Below are positions 1 through 12,277 of a stretch of 64,000 nt of DNA, piece by piece. The notes under the pieces are model-generated. The model was given only the letters and a program-made list of their open reading frames with translations. It was not told the DNA's origin and made no database searches. The stretch lies in the NCBI RefSeq assembly GCF_002874965.1, contig NZ_CP025624.1:5394001-5458000 (forward strand). Reading direction: 5' to 3'. Numbering within the stretch: position 1 is the stretch's first letter; each line of letters opens with the position of its first letter. The DNA is from Pseudomonas sp. NC02. Its GTDB lineage: Bacteria; Pseudomonadota; Gammaproteobacteria; Pseudomonadales; Pseudomonadaceae. A program made the position numbers and the translations under genes.

Positions 1-73
1 GATCTGAGTCAGCTGTTTGATTAGCGCACGGATTTATTCTGTGGTCTCTCTTCTCCTGCATTGGAGTCATGCG

Positions 74-1501
74 ATGTCTGAATCTCCCGGAAAACTTCGA
101 CTCGGCGCACTGGTTGCACTTGTCGTGGGTTCAATGATTGGTGGCGGGATCTTCTCACTGCCGCAAAACATGGCGGCCAGCGCCGATGTCGGCGCGGTAC
201 TGATTGGTTGGGTGATCACCGCCGTGGGCATGTTGACCCTGGCGTTCGTGTTCCAGACCCTGGCCAATCGCAAGCCCGACCTCGACGGCGGGGTCTATGC
301 CTACGCCAAGGCCGGGTTTGGCGACTACATGGGTTTCTCATCCGCCTGGGGTTACTGGATCAGTGCCTGGCTGGGCAACGTCGGCTATTTCGTGCTGCTG
401 TTCAGCACCCTCGGTTACTTCTTCCCCATCTTCGGCGAAGGCAACACCCCGGCGGCGGTGATCGGCGCGTCGGTGCTGCTGTGGGCCGTGCACTTCCTGG
501 TACTGCGCGGGATCAAGGAAGCCGCGTTCATCAACCTGGTTACCACCATCGCCAAGGTGGTGCCACTGGTGCTGTTTGTGTTGATCGCGCTCTTCGCGTT
601 CAAGCTGGACATCTTCACCGCCGACATCTGGGGCGTGAAAAACCCGGACCTGGGCAGCGTGATGAACCAGGTGCGCAACATGATGCTGGTCACCGTCTGG
701 GTGTTCATCGGCATTGAGGGTGCGAGCATCTTCTCGTCCCGCGCCGAAAAACGCTCCGACGTCGGCAAGGCCACGGTGATTGGTTTTATCACCGTGCTGC
801 TGTTCCTGATGCTGGTGAACGTGCTGTCCCTGGGGATCATGACCCAACCGGAATTGGCCAAGCTGCAAAACCCGTCGATGGCCGCCGTGCTGGAGCACGT
901 GGTGGGTCACTGGGGCGCGGTATTGATCAGCGTCGGCTTGATCATTTCCTTGCTGGGGGCGCTGCTGTCGTGGGTGCTGCTGTGTGCGGAGATCATGTTC
1001 GCCGCCGCCAAGGACCACACCATGCCGGAGTTCCTGCGTAAGGAAAACGCCAACCACGTGCCGGCCAACGCCCTGTGGCTGACCAACGCCATGGTGCAGA
1101 TTTTCCTGGTGATCACGCTGTTCTCGGCCAGCACTTACCTGTCGCTGATCTACCTCGCCACCTCGATGATCCTGGTGCCTTACCTGTGGTCGGCGGCCTA
1201 TGCACTGCTGCTGGCGGTGCGCGGTGAAACCTATGAAAGCGCCCCGGGCGAACGCAGGAAAGACCTGCTGATCGGCGCCATCGCGTTGATCTACGCGGTC
1301 TGGCTGCTGTACGCCGGTGGCACCAAGTACCTGTTGCTGTCCGCCCTGCTCTACGCCCCTGGCGTGATCCTGTTCGCCATGGCCAAGCATGAATTGGGCA
1401 AACCGATTTTCACCAACGTCGAGAAGCTGATTTTCGCCGCAGTCGTCATAGGCGCCCTCGTGGCGGGCTATGGCCTCTACTCCGGCTTCCTGACCCTGTA
1501 A
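74..1501 (+). CDS. arcD: Arginine/ornithine antiporter ArcD
   Basis: Inner-membrane exchanger of the APC superfamily that imports arginine and exports ornithine for the arginine deiminase pathway. The 475-residue product is hydrophobic throughout, with about a dozen likely membrane helices, and carries the APC first-helix motif GSMIGGGIF at residues 19-27. An upstream in-frame ATG at 17 would add 19 residues, but GGAG at 63-66 sits eight bases before the ATG at 74 and the family N-terminus begins there. It is the first gene of arcDABC, with arcA 24 bases downstream. The promoter and any Anr box must lie mostly before the window. Identification rests on the motif and on the arcABC genes that follow. 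Confidence 0.95.
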   Translation: MSESPGKLRLGALVALVVGSMIGGGIFSLPQNMAASADVGAVLIGWVITAVGMLTLAFVFQTLANRKPDLDGGVYAYAKAGFGDYMGFSSAWGYWISAWLGNVGYFVLLFSTLGYFFPIFGEGNTPAAVIGASVLLWAVHFLVLRGIKEAAFINLVTTIAKVVPLVLFVLIALFAFKLDIFTADIWGVKNPDLGSVMNQVRNMMLVTVWVFIGIEGASIFSSRAEKRSDVGKATVIGFITVLLFLMLVNVLSLGIMTQPELAKLQNPSMAAVLEHVVGHWGAVLISVGLIISLLGALLSWVLLCAEIMFAAAKDHTMPEFLRKENANHVPANALWLTNAMVQIFLVITLFSASTYLSLIYLATSMILVPYLWSAAYALLLAVRGETYESAPGERRKDLLIGAIALIYAVWLLYAGGTKYLLLSALLYAPGVILFAMAKHELGKPIFTNVEKLIFAAVVIGALVAGYGLYSGFLTL

Positions 1502-1525
1502 TCATTGTTCACTGGAGGATCTGTA

Positions 1526-2782
1526 ATGACCACGGAAAAAGTGAAGTACGGCGTACATTCCGAAGCCGGCAAACTGCGCAAAGTCATGGTGTGCTCCCCA
1601 GGTTTGGCCCACCAGCGGCTGACCCCAAACAACTGCGATGAACTGCTGTTCGATGACGTGCTGTGGGTAGCCCAGGCCAAGCGCGACCACTTCGACTTCG
1701 TGACCAAGATGCGCGAGCGCGACATCGATGTGCTGGAAATGCACAACCTGCTGACCGACATCGTCGCCATCCCCGAAGCGCTGGACTGGATCCTGGAGCG
1801 CAAGATCACCGCCAACCAGGTGGGCCTGGGGCTGGTCAATGAGGTCAGCTCGTGGCTGCGCAGCCTGGAGCCGCGCAAGGTCGCCGAGTACCTGATCGGT
1901 GGCGTGTCGGCCGATGACCTGCCGAGCAGTTTCGGTGGCAAGACCATCGAGATGTTCCGCGATTTCCTCGGCCACTCAAGCTTCATCCTGCCGCCGCTGC
2001 CCAACACCCAGTTCACCCGCGACACCACCTGCTGGATCTACGGTGGCGTGACGCTGAACCCGATGTACTGGCCGGCGCGACGCCAGGAAACCCTGCTGGC
2101 CAGCGCCATCTACAAATTCCACCCCGAGTTCACCAACGCGGACTTCCAGGTGTGGTACGGCGACCCTGACCAGGAACACGGCAACGCCACCCTGGAAGGC
2201 GGCGACGTGATGCCGATTGGTAACGGCGTGGTGTTGATCGGCATGGGCGAGCGTTCCTCGCGCCAGGCCATCGGCCAACTCGCCCTGAACCTGTTCAAGC
2301 ACAAGGCCGTGGAGCGTGTGATCGTCGCCGGCCTGCCGAAATCCCGCGCGGCGATGCACCTCGACACCGTATTCAGCTTCTGCGACCGCGACCTGGTCAC
2401 GATCTTCCCGGAAGTGGTCAACCAGATCGTCGCTTTCACCCTGCGCCCGGACGAGACCAAGCCCGGCGGCATCGACATCCAGCGCGAAAAAACCAACTTC
2501 CTCGACACCGTCGCCGCCGCCCTGAACCTCAAGGCCCTGCGTGTGGTGGAAACCGGCGGCAACAGCTTCGCCGCCGAGCGCGAGCAGTGGGATGACGGCA
2601 ACAACGTAGTGGCCGTGGAGCCTGGCGTGGTGATCGGCTACGACCGCAACACCTACACCAACACCTTGCTGCGCAAGGCCGGTGTGGAAGTCATCACCAT
2701 CAGCGCCGGTGAACTCGGCCGTGGCCGTGGCGGCGGCCACTGCATGACCTGCCCGATCATTCGCGACCCAATCGACTACTGA
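1526..2782 (+). CDS. arcA: Arginine deiminase
   Basis: Cytoplasmic enzyme hydrolysing arginine to citrulline and ammonia, the first step of the deiminase pathway. The 418-residue length equals that of the P. aeruginosa enzyme. The C-terminal GGGHCMTCP segment places the nucleophilic cysteine at residue 406, and the guanidinium-binding H-x-D is in AMHLDTVF near residue 278. An upstream in-frame ATG at 1505 is rejected because GGAGG at 1514-1518 is correctly spaced only for 1526. A hairpin follows the gene before arcB. Confidence 0.97.
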   Translation: MTTEKVKYGVHSEAGKLRKVMVCSPGLAHQRLTPNNCDELLFDDVLWVAQAKRDHFDFVTKMRERDIDVLEMHNLLTDIVAIPEALDWILERKITANQVGLGLVNEVSSWLRSLEPRKVAEYLIGGVSADDLPSSFGGKTIEMFRDFLGHSSFILPPLPNTQFTRDTTCWIYGGVTLNPMYWPARRQETLLASAIYKFHPEFTNADFQVWYGDPDQEHGNATLEGGDVMPIGNGVVLIGMGERSSRQAIGQLALNLFKHKAVERVIVAGLPKSRAAMHLDTVFSFCDRDLVTIFPEVVNQIVAFTLRPDETKPGGIDIQREKTNFLDTVAAALNLKALRVVETGGNSFAAEREQWDDGNNVVAVEPGVVIGYDRNTYTNTLLRKAGVEVITISAGELGRGRGGGHCMTCPIIRDPIDY

Positions 2783-2790
2783 TATTCAAA

Positions 2791-2823
2791 CCCTGGCCGC
2801 CGCTCATAAGGCGCCGGCCAGGG
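2791..2823 (+). other. Intercistronic hairpin between arcA and arcB
   Basis: A 9-bp perfect stem (CCCTGGCCG at 2791-2799 against CGGCCAGGG at 2815-2823) fills most of the 69-base arcA-arcB gap and has no U tract. Intergenic processing of the arcDABC mRNA is known in P. aeruginosa, so a role in differential mRNA stability is a reasonable inference. Confidence 0.6.
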
Positions 2824-2851
2824 GGATAACCTAAACAGAAGGAGATCCACC

Positions 2852-3862
2852 ATGGCTTTTAATATGCGCAACCGCAGCCTGCTGTCGCTGATGCACCACA
2901 CCACTCGCGAGCTGCACTACCTGCTGGACCTGTCCCGCGACCTCAAGCGCGCCAAATACACCGGCACCGAGCGTCCGCACCTGAAGGGCAAAAACATCGC
3001 GCTGATCTTCGAAAAAACCTCGACCCGCACCCGTTGCGCGTTCGAAGTCGCGGCCCACGACCAGGGTGCCCACGTCACCTACATCGACCCGGTGTCGTCG
3101 CAGATCGGCCACAAAGAAAGCATGAAAGACACCGCCCGCGTCCTCGGCCGGATGTTCGATGCCATCGAGTACCGTGGCTTTGAACAGGAAATCGTCGAAG
3201 AACTGGCCAAGTTCGCCGGTGTGCCGGTGTTCAACGGCCTGACCGCTGAATTCCACCCCACCCAAATGATCGCCGACACCCTGACCATGCGCGAGCACAG
3301 CGACAAGCCGCTGCATGACATCAGCTACGCCTACCTGGGCGACGCCCGCTACAACATGGGCAACTCGCTGCTGATGATTGGCGCCAAGCTGGGCATGGAC
3401 GTGCGCATCGGCGCACCGAAAGCCCTGTGGCCCCATGCTGATTTCATCAAGCAGTGCCAGGCATTCGCCGAGGAAAGTGGCGCGCGCATCACCATCACCG
3501 AAGACCCGAAGGAAGCGGTGAAAGGCGTGGACTTCATCCACACCGATATCTGGGTGTCCATGGGCGAACCCGTGGAAGCGTGGGACGAGCGCATCGAGCA
3601 ACTGCTGCCGTACCAGGTCAACGCCAAGATGATGAAGGCCTCGGGCAACCCACGGGTGAAATTCATGCACTGCCTGCCGGCGTTCCACAACAGTGAAACC
3701 AAGGTCGGCAAGGACATCGCCGCGCGTTATCCGAACCTGGCCAATGGCGTGGAAGTGACCGAAGAGGTGTTTGAGTCGCCGGCCAACATTGCCTTTGAAC
3801 AGGCGGAAAACCGCATGCACACCATCAAGGCGATCCTGGTGTCGGCGCTGGCGGATATCTAA
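2852..3862 (+). CDS. arcB: Catabolic ornithine carbamoyltransferase
   Basis: Phosphorolyses citrulline to ornithine and carbamoyl phosphate in the arginine deiminase pathway. At 336 residues it has the catabolic OTC length. The carbamoyl-phosphate motif STRT lies at residues 57-60 and the ornithine-binding HCLPAFH motif is near 273-279. A strong AGAAGGAGA site precedes the ATG by about eight bases. The family also contains biosynthetic ArgF enzymes, but this length and the arcA/arcC context point to the catabolic form. A REP doublet separates it from arcC. Confidence 0.97.
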   Translation: MAFNMRNRSLLSLMHHTTRELHYLLDLSRDLKRAKYTGTERPHLKGKNIALIFEKTSTRTRCAFEVAAHDQGAHVTYIDPVSSQIGHKESMKDTARVLGRMFDAIEYRGFEQEIVEELAKFAGVPVFNGLTAEFHPTQMIADTLTMREHSDKPLHDISYAYLGDARYNMGNSLLMIGAKLGMDVRIGAPKALWPHADFIKQCQAFAEESGARITITEDPKEAVKGVDFIHTDIWVSMGEPVEAWDERIEQLLPYQVNAKMMKASGNPRVKFMHCLPAFHNSETKVGKDIAARYPNLANGVEVTEEVFESPANIAFEQAENRMHTIKAILVSALADI

Positions 3863-3910
3863 ACCAATACCGCTCCCACTGTCGAAACACAGTCAATGTG
3901 GGAGTGCTTT

Positions 3911-3998
3911 TGTGGGAGCTGGCTTGCCTGCGATGCAGACGCCTCGGTATTTCAGATGCACCGAGGTGATGCCATCGCGGGCAAGCCCGGCTCCCACA
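3911..3998. repeat. REP doublet (REPIN) in the arcB-arcC gap
   Basis: Inverted pair TGTGGGAGCTGGCTTGCCTGC...GCGGGCAAGCCCGGCTCCCACA with a central spacer that is itself self-complementary (CCTCGGTATTTCAGATGCACCGAGG). The repeat belongs to the GTGGGAG.GGGCTTGC family seen elsewhere here, with diverged arms. Partial single arms flank it (GTGGGAG at about 3898, CCCGCTCCCA at about 4003-4012), so it may be a cluster. It lies inside an operon. Confidence 0.85.
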
Positions 3999-4058
3999 CA
4001 AGCCCGCTCCCAAATTTTGTCCTGTGTTCACAAGGCCGAATTTTAGAAGGATTGAATT

Positions 4059-4988
4059 ATGCGTATCGTCGTTGCACTGGGCGGCAACGCCCTTCTGCGC
4101 CGTGGTGAACCCATGAACGCAGACAATCAACGGGCCAATATCCGTATCGCCACCGAACAGATCGCCAAGATCCACAAAGGCAACGAGCTGGTGATTGCCC
4201 ACGGCAATGGCCCGCAAGTGGGCCTGCTGTCGCTGCAGGCTGCCGCCTACACCCAGGTTTCACCTTACCCGCTGGATGTGTTGGGAGCCGAAACCGAAGG
4301 CATGATCGGCTACATCATCGAACAGGAACTGGGCAACCTGCTGGACTTCGAAGTGCCGTTCGCCACGCTGCTGACCCAGGTCGAAGTCGACGCCAAGGAC
4401 CCGGCCTTCCAGAACCCGACCAAACCCATCGGCCCGGTGTACTCCAAAGCCGAAGCGGAAAAACTGGCCGCTGAAAAAGGCTGGGCGATTGCCCCCGATG
4501 GCGACAAGTATCGCCGCGTGGTGGCCAGCCCACGGCCAAAGCGGATCTTTGAAATCCGCCCGATCCAGTGGTTGCTGGAAAAAGGCAGCATCGTGATCTG
4601 CGCCGGCGGCGGCGGGATTCCGACGATGTATGGCGAAGACGGCAAGCTCAAGGGCATTGAAGCCGTGATCGACAAAGACCTGTGCTCCTCGTTGCTGGCC
4701 GGGCAACTGGACGCCGATTTGCTGGTGATTGCCACCGACGTCAATGCCACCTTTATCGACTTCGGCAAGCCCACCCAGAAAGCCATCGGCCAGGCACACC
4801 CGGACGAAATCGAAAAGCTCGGCTTCGCCGCCGGCTCCATGGGGCCCAAGGTCCAGGCCGCCTGCGAGTTCGCCCGCCAGACTGGAAAAACCGCAGTGAT
4901 CGGTTCACTCTCGGACATCGAAGCGATCGTCCAGGGCAGCGCCGGCACCCGCATCAGTACCGCAAAACCTGGCATCACCTACCTGTGA
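4059..4988 (+). CDS. arcC: Carbamate kinase
   Basis: Transfers phosphate from carbamoyl phosphate to ADP, giving ATP, CO2 and ammonia; the energy-yielding last step of the deiminase pathway. The 309-residue protein starts with the amino-acid-kinase glycine loop VALGGNALL at residues 5-13 and has a second glycine-rich nucleotide segment, CAGGGGIPT, near residue 185. AGAAGG lies about nine bases before the ATG. It probably shares the arc transcript despite the REP-containing 196-base gap. The next gene starts 18 bases later. Confidence 0.97.
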   Translation: MRIVVALGGNALLRRGEPMNADNQRANIRIATEQIAKIHKGNELVIAHGNGPQVGLLSLQAAAYTQVSPYPLDVLGAETEGMIGYIIEQELGNLLDFEVPFATLLTQVEVDAKDPAFQNPTKPIGPVYSKAEAEKLAAEKGWAIAPDGDKYRRVVASPRPKRIFEIRPIQWLLEKGSIVICAGGGGIPTMYGEDGKLKGIEAVIDKDLCSSLLAGQLDADLLVIATDVNATFIDFGKPTQKAIGQAHPDEIEKLGFAAGSMGPKVQAACEFARQTGKTAVIGSLSDIEAIVQGSAGTRISTAKPGITYL

Positions 4989-5006
4989 AGTAGAGGAGAA
5001 ACGCCT

Positions 5007-5369
5007 ATGGCTACCTTTGAACCTGGTCACCTGCACATCGAACGCCACGCGCTGAACAAGGATGACTACAGCTACAACCTGTGCATCGACTACGAAGTCA
5101 GCCAGGACCCAAAGGAAGGCAAGGGAATGCTCTTCAAGATGCACGGCACGGTGCAGGGCAAGGAGCTCAAGGAAGAGTTCTTCCTGCCCAAGGACCAGTC
5201 GTTCGACTTCGCCCGGCAGGCGATGAACATCGCGCAGAAGTACGGCATGCCGAAGATTGCCGTGCTCAATGGCCAGATGCACAAGCAGTACGATTTGATG
5301 TTTGAAGATGTGCGGCATCAGCTGGATGTGAAGCCTGGGGATCCGGTCAAACCCGAACACCTCGAATAA
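5007..5369 (+). CDS. DUF5064-like small protein after arcC
   Basis: A 120-residue acidic soluble protein without signal peptide or membrane segment. It resembles the DUF5064 proteins found in Pseudomonas (N-terminal FEPGHLHIER, then a conserved DYEV.QDPKEG segment); this family call is from memory. GAGGAGAAACGCC precedes the ATG and only 18 bases separate it from arcC, so it is probably cotranscribed with the arc genes. No function is known to me. The position hints at expression under oxygen limitation or with arginine. Confidence 0.8.
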   Translation: MATFEPGHLHIERHALNKDDYSYNLCIDYEVSQDPKEGKGMLFKMHGTVQGKELKEEFFLPKDQSFDFARQAMNIAQKYGMPKIAVLNGQMHKQYDLMFEDVRHQLDVKPGDPVKPEHLE

Positions 5370-5395
5370 CCCGATTTCCCAGGCACCAACCATCA

Positions 5396-5505
5396 AATGT
5401 GGGAGCGGCGGTGCGACGATTCGACTTGCTCGCGAATGCGGTGTATCAGCTAATACATCCGGTGACTGACACACCGCATTCGCGAGCAAGCCCGCTCCCA
5501 CATTT
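5396..5505. repeat. REP doublet with an extended left arm
   Basis: The left arm reads GTGGGAGCGG, then an extra CGGTGCGACGATTCGA stretch, then CTTGCTCGCGAATGCG. The right arm is the uninterrupted complement CGCGAGCAAGCCCGCTCCCAC. The arms pair except for the ~16-base insertion. It lies between the DUF5064-like gene and gcsR. Confidence 0.85.
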
Positions 5506-5568
5506 TGATCTCTATCTTCTCCAAGGCATACTTGCCACCTCTCGCTCGCCAGAACCAAAAACAGCCCC

Positions 5569-7077
<1,509 letters not shown>

Positions 7078-7096
7078 CTGACTGAACGCGATCAAC

Positions 7097-7187
7097 ATGT
7101 GGGAGCGGGCTTGCTCGCGAATGCGTTGGGTCAGTCAATACATTCGGCACTGACATACCGCTTTCGCGAGCAAGCCCGCTCCCACAT
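7097..7187. repeat. REP doublet downstream of gcsR
   Basis: Canonical inverted pair ATGTGGGAGCGGGCTTGCTCGC...GCGAGCAAGCCCGCTCCCACAT with a spacer whose GTCAGTCAATAC...CACTGACAT parts also pair. It starts 19 bases after the gcsR stop and could form the 3' end of that transcript. Confidence 0.92.
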
Positions 7188-7221
7188 TTGATCTACGGCG
7201 CCCTCAAAAGCGACCTCCGCC

Positions 7222-7258
7222 CGTACTGAAAGCGCTACAGTGGAACGATATCGATACA
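7222..7258. promoter_or_regulatory. Two adjacent degenerate GcsR/TyrR-type boxes
   Basis: Two 18-base sequences lie 19 bases apart, start to start: 7222-7239 (CGTACTGAAAGCGCTACA) and 7241-7258 (TGGAACGATATCGATACA). They match the perfect box at 7322-7339 at 13 and 15 of 18 positions. Tandem upstream sites fit an enhancer for a sigma-54 activator; binding by GcsR is inferred. Confidence 0.65.
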
Positions 7259-7321
7259 CACCGTCGTAGGCGTCGCCATGCAAGGCTTTGATCCTCATAG
7301 TCTTTTTTTCAACGGTCCAGC

Positions 7322-7339
7322 TGTAGCGATATCGCTACA
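7322..7339. promoter_or_regulatory. Perfect 18-bp palindrome, primary GcsR site candidate
   Basis: TGTAGCGATATCGCTACA is an exact palindrome with the TGTA-N10-TACA outer bases of TyrR-family operators. It lies about 65 bases upstream of the -24 element of the gcvH promoter, the usual spacing for a sigma-54 enhancer site. Confidence 0.8.
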
Positions 7340-7403
7340 ACCACCTTCCGAACATCACCCGCCATAATCAGTAACTAATTGTTTTATAACGATAAAAAAA
7401 CAT

Positions 7404-7419
7404 TGGCCGCAATTTTGCT
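7404..7419 (+). promoter_or_regulatory. Sigma-54 (-24/-12) promoter of the gcv operon
   Basis: TGGCCGCAATTTTGCT has the invariant GG and GC at the required 12-base spacing and matches TGGCACG-N4-TTGCW except in the ACG. Transcription should begin near 7430, about 50 bases before gcvH. An AT-rich stretch before it (7366-7400, with AATCAGTAACTAA) could hold an IHF bend site. Confidence 0.85.
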
Positions 7420-7479
7420 AAGCAACTCCCCATTATTCCAATCCCGTCCACCAGACGAATCTGGCCCTGAGGAGTTTCC

Positions 7480-7863
7480 ATGAGCGAGTTGCGCTTTACT
7501 GAAGATCACGAATGGCTGCGCGCCGAAGCCGACGGCAGCGTGACCGTGGGCATTACCGCTTTTGCGCAGAACGCGCTGGGTGATGTGGTTTTCGTGCAAC
7601 TGCCTGAGCTGCAGTCCTACGACAAAGGGGCAGAAGCCTCCACCGTTGAATCGGTCAAGGCCGCCAGCGGCGTATACATGCCATTGGACGGCGAAGTCCT
7701 CGAAGTAAACGGAAAGCTGGACGGCAGCCCCGAGCTGGTCAACGAAGACCCGATGGGCGAAGGCTGGTTCTTCCGCTTTAAACCGGCTGATGCCGACGCA
7801 GTAGCTAAGCTGTTGGATCAGGATGCGTATGACCGCCTGATCAAAGCCAACGCTGAAGCCTGA
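7480..7863 (+). CDS. gcvH: Glycine cleavage system H protein
   Basis: Lipoyl carrier that shuttles the aminomethyl group between the P, T and L proteins of the glycine cleavage complex. It is 127 residues long, the usual size. The lipoylated lysine is K60 in the motif [11 protein letters not shown] good TGAGGAG site precedes the ATG. It is the first gene after the sigma-54 promoter, ten bases before gcvP. The L protein (dihydrolipoyl dehydrogenase) is not encoded here and must come from elsewhere. Confidence 0.97.
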   Translation: MSELRFTEDHEWLRAEADGSVTVGITAFAQNALGDVVFVQLPELQSYDKGAEASTVESVKAASGVYMPLDGEVLEVNGKLDGSPELVNEDPMGEGWFFRFKPADADAVAKLLDQDAYDRLIKANAEA

Positions 7864-7873
7864 GGAGCGCGCC

Positions 7874-10720
7874 ATGACTAATCTGACCACCGCCAACGAA
7901 TTCATCGCCCGCCACATCGGCCCGCGCCAGGACGACGAGCAACACATGCTCGCCACCCTGGGCTTTGATTCCCTGGAAGCCCTGAGCGCCAGCGTGATCC
8001 CGGAAAGCATCAAGGGCACCGCTGTGCTGGGCCTGAGCGACGGCCTGAGCGAAGCCGACGCACTGGCTTCGATCAAGGCGATTGCCGCCAAGAACGAGCT
8101 GTTCAAGACCTACATCGGCCAGGGCTACTACAACTGCCACACACCGTCGCCGATCCTGCGCAACCTGCTGGAAAACCCGGCCTGGTACACCGCCTACACG
8201 CCGTATCAGCCGGAGATTTCCCAGGGCCGCCTGGAGTCGCTGCTGAACTTCCAGACGCTGATCAGCGACCTCACCGGCCTGCCGATCGCCAACGCCTCGC
8301 TGTTGGACGAAGCCACCGCCGCTGCCGAAGCCATGACCTTCTGCAAACGCCTGAGCAAGAACAAAGGCAGCAACGCGTTCTTCGCCTCCGTGCACAGCCA
8401 CCCGCAAACCCTCGACGTATTGCGCACCCGTGCCGAGCCGCTGGGCATCGACGTGGTGGTGGGCGACGAGCGTGAACTGACCGACGTCAGTGCCTTCTTC
8501 GGCGCCCTGCTGCAATACCCGGCGAGCAACGGTGACGTGTTCGACTACCGCGAGCTGACTGAGCGCTTCCACGCCGCCAACGCACTGGTGGCCGTGGCCG
8601 CCGACCTGCTGGCCCTGACCCTGCTGACCCCGCCGGGTGAGTTCGGCGCCGACGTGGCCATCGGCAGCGCGCAACGCTTCGGCGTGCCGCTGGGCTTCGG
8701 TGGCCCGCATGCGGCGTACTTCTCCACCAAGGATGCGTTCAAGCGCGACATGCCGGGCCGCCTGGTCGGCGTCTCCGTGGACCGTTTCGGCAAGCCGGCC
8801 CTGCGCCTGGCCATGCAGACCCGCGAGCAACATATCCGCCGCGAGAAGGCCACCAGCAACATCTGCACCGCCCAGGTATTGCTCGCCAACATCGCCAGCA
8901 TGTATGCCGTGTACCACGGCCCGAAAGGCCTGACCCAGATCGCCAACCGCATTCACCACCTGACCGCGATCTTCGCCAAAGGCTTGGGCGCATTGGGCCT
9001 GGCGGTTGAACAAGCCAACTTCTTCGACACCCTGACCATCAAGACCGGCGCGCAAACTGCTGCCCTGCACGACAAGGCTCGCGCCCAGCGCATCAACCTG
9101 CGTGTGGTCGACGGCGAACGCGTTGGCCTGTCGGTGGACGAAACCACCTCCCAAGCCGATATCGAAACCCTGTGGAGCGTGTTCGCCGGCGGTAAAGCCC
9201 TGCCGGACTTCGCCGCATTGGCTGCCAGCGTTGAAAGCACCCTGCCGGCCGCGCTGCTGCGCCAGTCGCCGATTCTCAGCCACCCGGTGTTCAACCGTTA
9301 CCACTCCGAAACCGAGCTGATGCGCTACCTGCGCAAACTGGCCGACAAGGACCTGGCCCTGGATCGCACCATGATCCCGCTGGGCTCGTGCACCATGAAG
9401 CTCAACGCCGCCAGCGAAATGATCCCGGTGACCTGGGCCGAGTTCGGTGCCCTGCACCCGTTCGCCCCGGCCTCGCAAAGCGCCGGCTACCAGCAACTGA
9501 CGACCGAACTGGAAGCCATGCTCTGCGCGGCCACCGGTTACGACGCGATTTCCCTGCAACCGAACGCCGGTTCCCAGGGCGAATACGCCGGCCTGCTGGC
9601 CATCCGTGCCTATCACCAGAGCCGTGGCGAAGAACGCCGCGACATCTGCCTGATCCCGTCGTCGGCCCACGGCACCAACCCGGCCACCGCCAACATGGCC
9701 GGCATGCGCGTCGTGGTCACCGCCTGCGATGCACGCGGTAACGTCGACATCGAAGACCTGCGTGCCAAGGCCATCGAGCACCGCGAGCACCTCGCAGCGC
9801 TGATGATCACCTACCCGTCCACCCACGGCGTATTCGAAGAAGGCATCCGCGAAATCTGCGGGATCATTCACGACAACGGCGGCCAGGTGTACATCGACGG
9901 CGCCAACATGAACGCGATGGTCGGCCTCTGCGCCCCGGGCAAGTTCGGCGGCGATGTATCACACCTGAACCTGCACAAGACCTTCTGCATTCCCCACGGC
10001 GGTGGCGGCCCGGGCGTCGGTCCGATTGGCGTCAAATCCCACCTGACGCCGTTCCTGCCCGGCCATGCCGCGATGGAACGCAAGGAAGGCGCGGTCTGCG
10101 CCGCACCGTTCGGCAGCGCGAGCATCCTGCCGATCACCTGGATGTACATCAGCATGATGGGCGGCGCAGGCCTCAAGCGCGCTTCGCAGTTGGCGATTTT
10201 GAATGCCAACTACATTTCCCGTCGCCTGGAAGAGCACTACCCGGTGCTGTACACCGGCAGCAACGGCCTGGTGGCCCACGAATGCATCCTCGACCTGCGC
10301 CCGTTGAAAGACAGCAGCGGCATCAGCGTGGATGACGTGGCCAAGCGTCTGATCGACTTTGGTTTCCATGCGCCGACCATGTCGTTCCCGGTGGCCGGCA
10401 CCCTGATGATCGAGCCGACCGAAAGCGAATCCCGGGAAGAACTGGACCGCTTCTGCGACGCGATGATCGCCATCCGCGAAGAAATCCGCGCGGTGGAAAA
10501 TGGCTCGCTGGACAAGGACGACAACCCGCTGAAAAACGCGCCACACACTGCCGCGGAACTGGTTGGCGAATGGAGCCACCCATACAGCCGTGAACAAGCG
10601 GTGTACCCGGTGGCGTCGTTGATCGAAGCCAAGTACTGGCCGCCGGTTGGCCGGGTCGACAACGTGTTTGGCGATCGCAACCTGGTGTGCGCTTGCCCGT
10701 CGATCGAAAGCTACGCGTAA
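7874..10720 (+). CDS. gcvP: Glycine decarboxylase P protein
   Basis: Pyridoxal-phosphate enzyme that decarboxylates glycine and loads the aminomethyl group on GcvH. At 948 residues it is the full-length homodimeric form with fused N- and C-terminal halves. The PLP lysine is K702 in [16 protein letters not shown], followed by the glycine-rich loop. TGAGGAG lies within the gcvH stop region and sets the ATG at 7874. No truncation or frameshift is seen. A REP doublet follows immediately, where some pseudomonads carry glyA. Confidence 0.98.
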   Translation: MTNLTTANEFIARHIGPRQDDEQHMLATLGFDSLEALSASVIPESIKGTAVLGLSDGLSEADALASIKAIAAKNELFKTYIGQGYYNCHTPSPILRNLLENPAWYTAYTPYQPEISQGRLESLLNFQTLISDLTGLPIANASLLDEATAAAEAMTFCKRLSKNKGSNAFFASVHSHPQTLDVLRTRAEPLGIDVVVGDERELTDVSAFFGALLQYPASNGDVFDYRELTERFHAANALVAVAADLLALTLLTPPGEFGADVAIGSAQRFGVPLGFGGPHAAYFSTKDAFKRDMPGRLVGVSVDRFGKPALRLAMQTREQHIRREKATSNICTAQVLLANIASMYAVYHGPKGLTQIANRIHHLTAIFAKGLGALGLAVEQANFFDTLTIKTGAQTAALHDKARAQRINLRVVDGERVGLSVDETTSQADIETLWSVFAGGKALPDFAALAASVESTLPAALLRQSPILSHPVFNRYHSETELMRYLRKLADKDLALDRTMIPLGSCTMKLNAASEMIPVTWAEFGALHPFAPASQSAGYQQLTTELEAMLCAATGYDAISLQPNAGSQGEYAGLLAIRAYHQSRGEERRDICLIPSSAHGTNPATANMAGMRVVVTACDARGNVDIEDLRAKAIEHREHLAALMITYPSTHGVFEEGIREICGIIHDNGGQVYIDGANMNAMVGLCAPGKFGGDVSHLNLHKTFCIPHGGGGPGVGPIGVKSHLTPFLPGHAAMERKEGAVCAAPFGSASILPITWMYISMMGGAGLKRASQLAILNANYISRRLEEHYPVLYTGSNGLVAHECILDLRPLKDSSGISVDDVAKRLIDFGFHAPTMSFPVAGTLMIEPTESESREELDRFCDAMIAIREEIRAVENGSLDKDDNPLKNAPHTAAELVGEWSHPYSREQAVYPVASLIEAKYWPPVGRVDNVFGDRNLVCACPSIESYA

Positions 10721-10724
10721 CCTG

Positions 10725-10816
10725 ATGTGGGAGCGGGCTTGCTCGCGAATGCGGAGTGTCAGTTGATACATCTGGTGACTGACCCACCGCTTTCGCGAGC
10801 AAGCCCGCTCCCACAT
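10725..10816. repeat. REP doublet between gcvP and sdaA
   Basis: Begins four bases after the gcvP stop: ATGTGGGAGCGGGCTTGCTCGC...GCGAGCAAGCCCGCTCCCACAT with a GTGTCAGTTGATAC/GGTGACTGACCC type spacer. It sits inside the presumed gcv transcript. Confidence 0.92.
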
Positions 10817-10861
10817 TGGACCGCGTACATCCGATCAATAATAAGAAACCGGAGAACAACC

Positions 10862-12238
<1,377 letters not shown>

Positions 12239-12277
12239 CGCCTATAAGCGCGTCCGCACGTTTTTCAGGAGCTGAAT

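Noticed and set aside
17..40. Possible Anr/FNR half-site (TTGAT at 17-21) before arcD
   Set aside because: The opposite half (ATCAA) is missing at the right spacing, and the true promoter probably lies before the window.
7841..9871. 676-residue open frame opposite gcvP
   Set aside because: Gly/Arg/Gln/His-rich composition of an antisense shadow; gcvP is certain.
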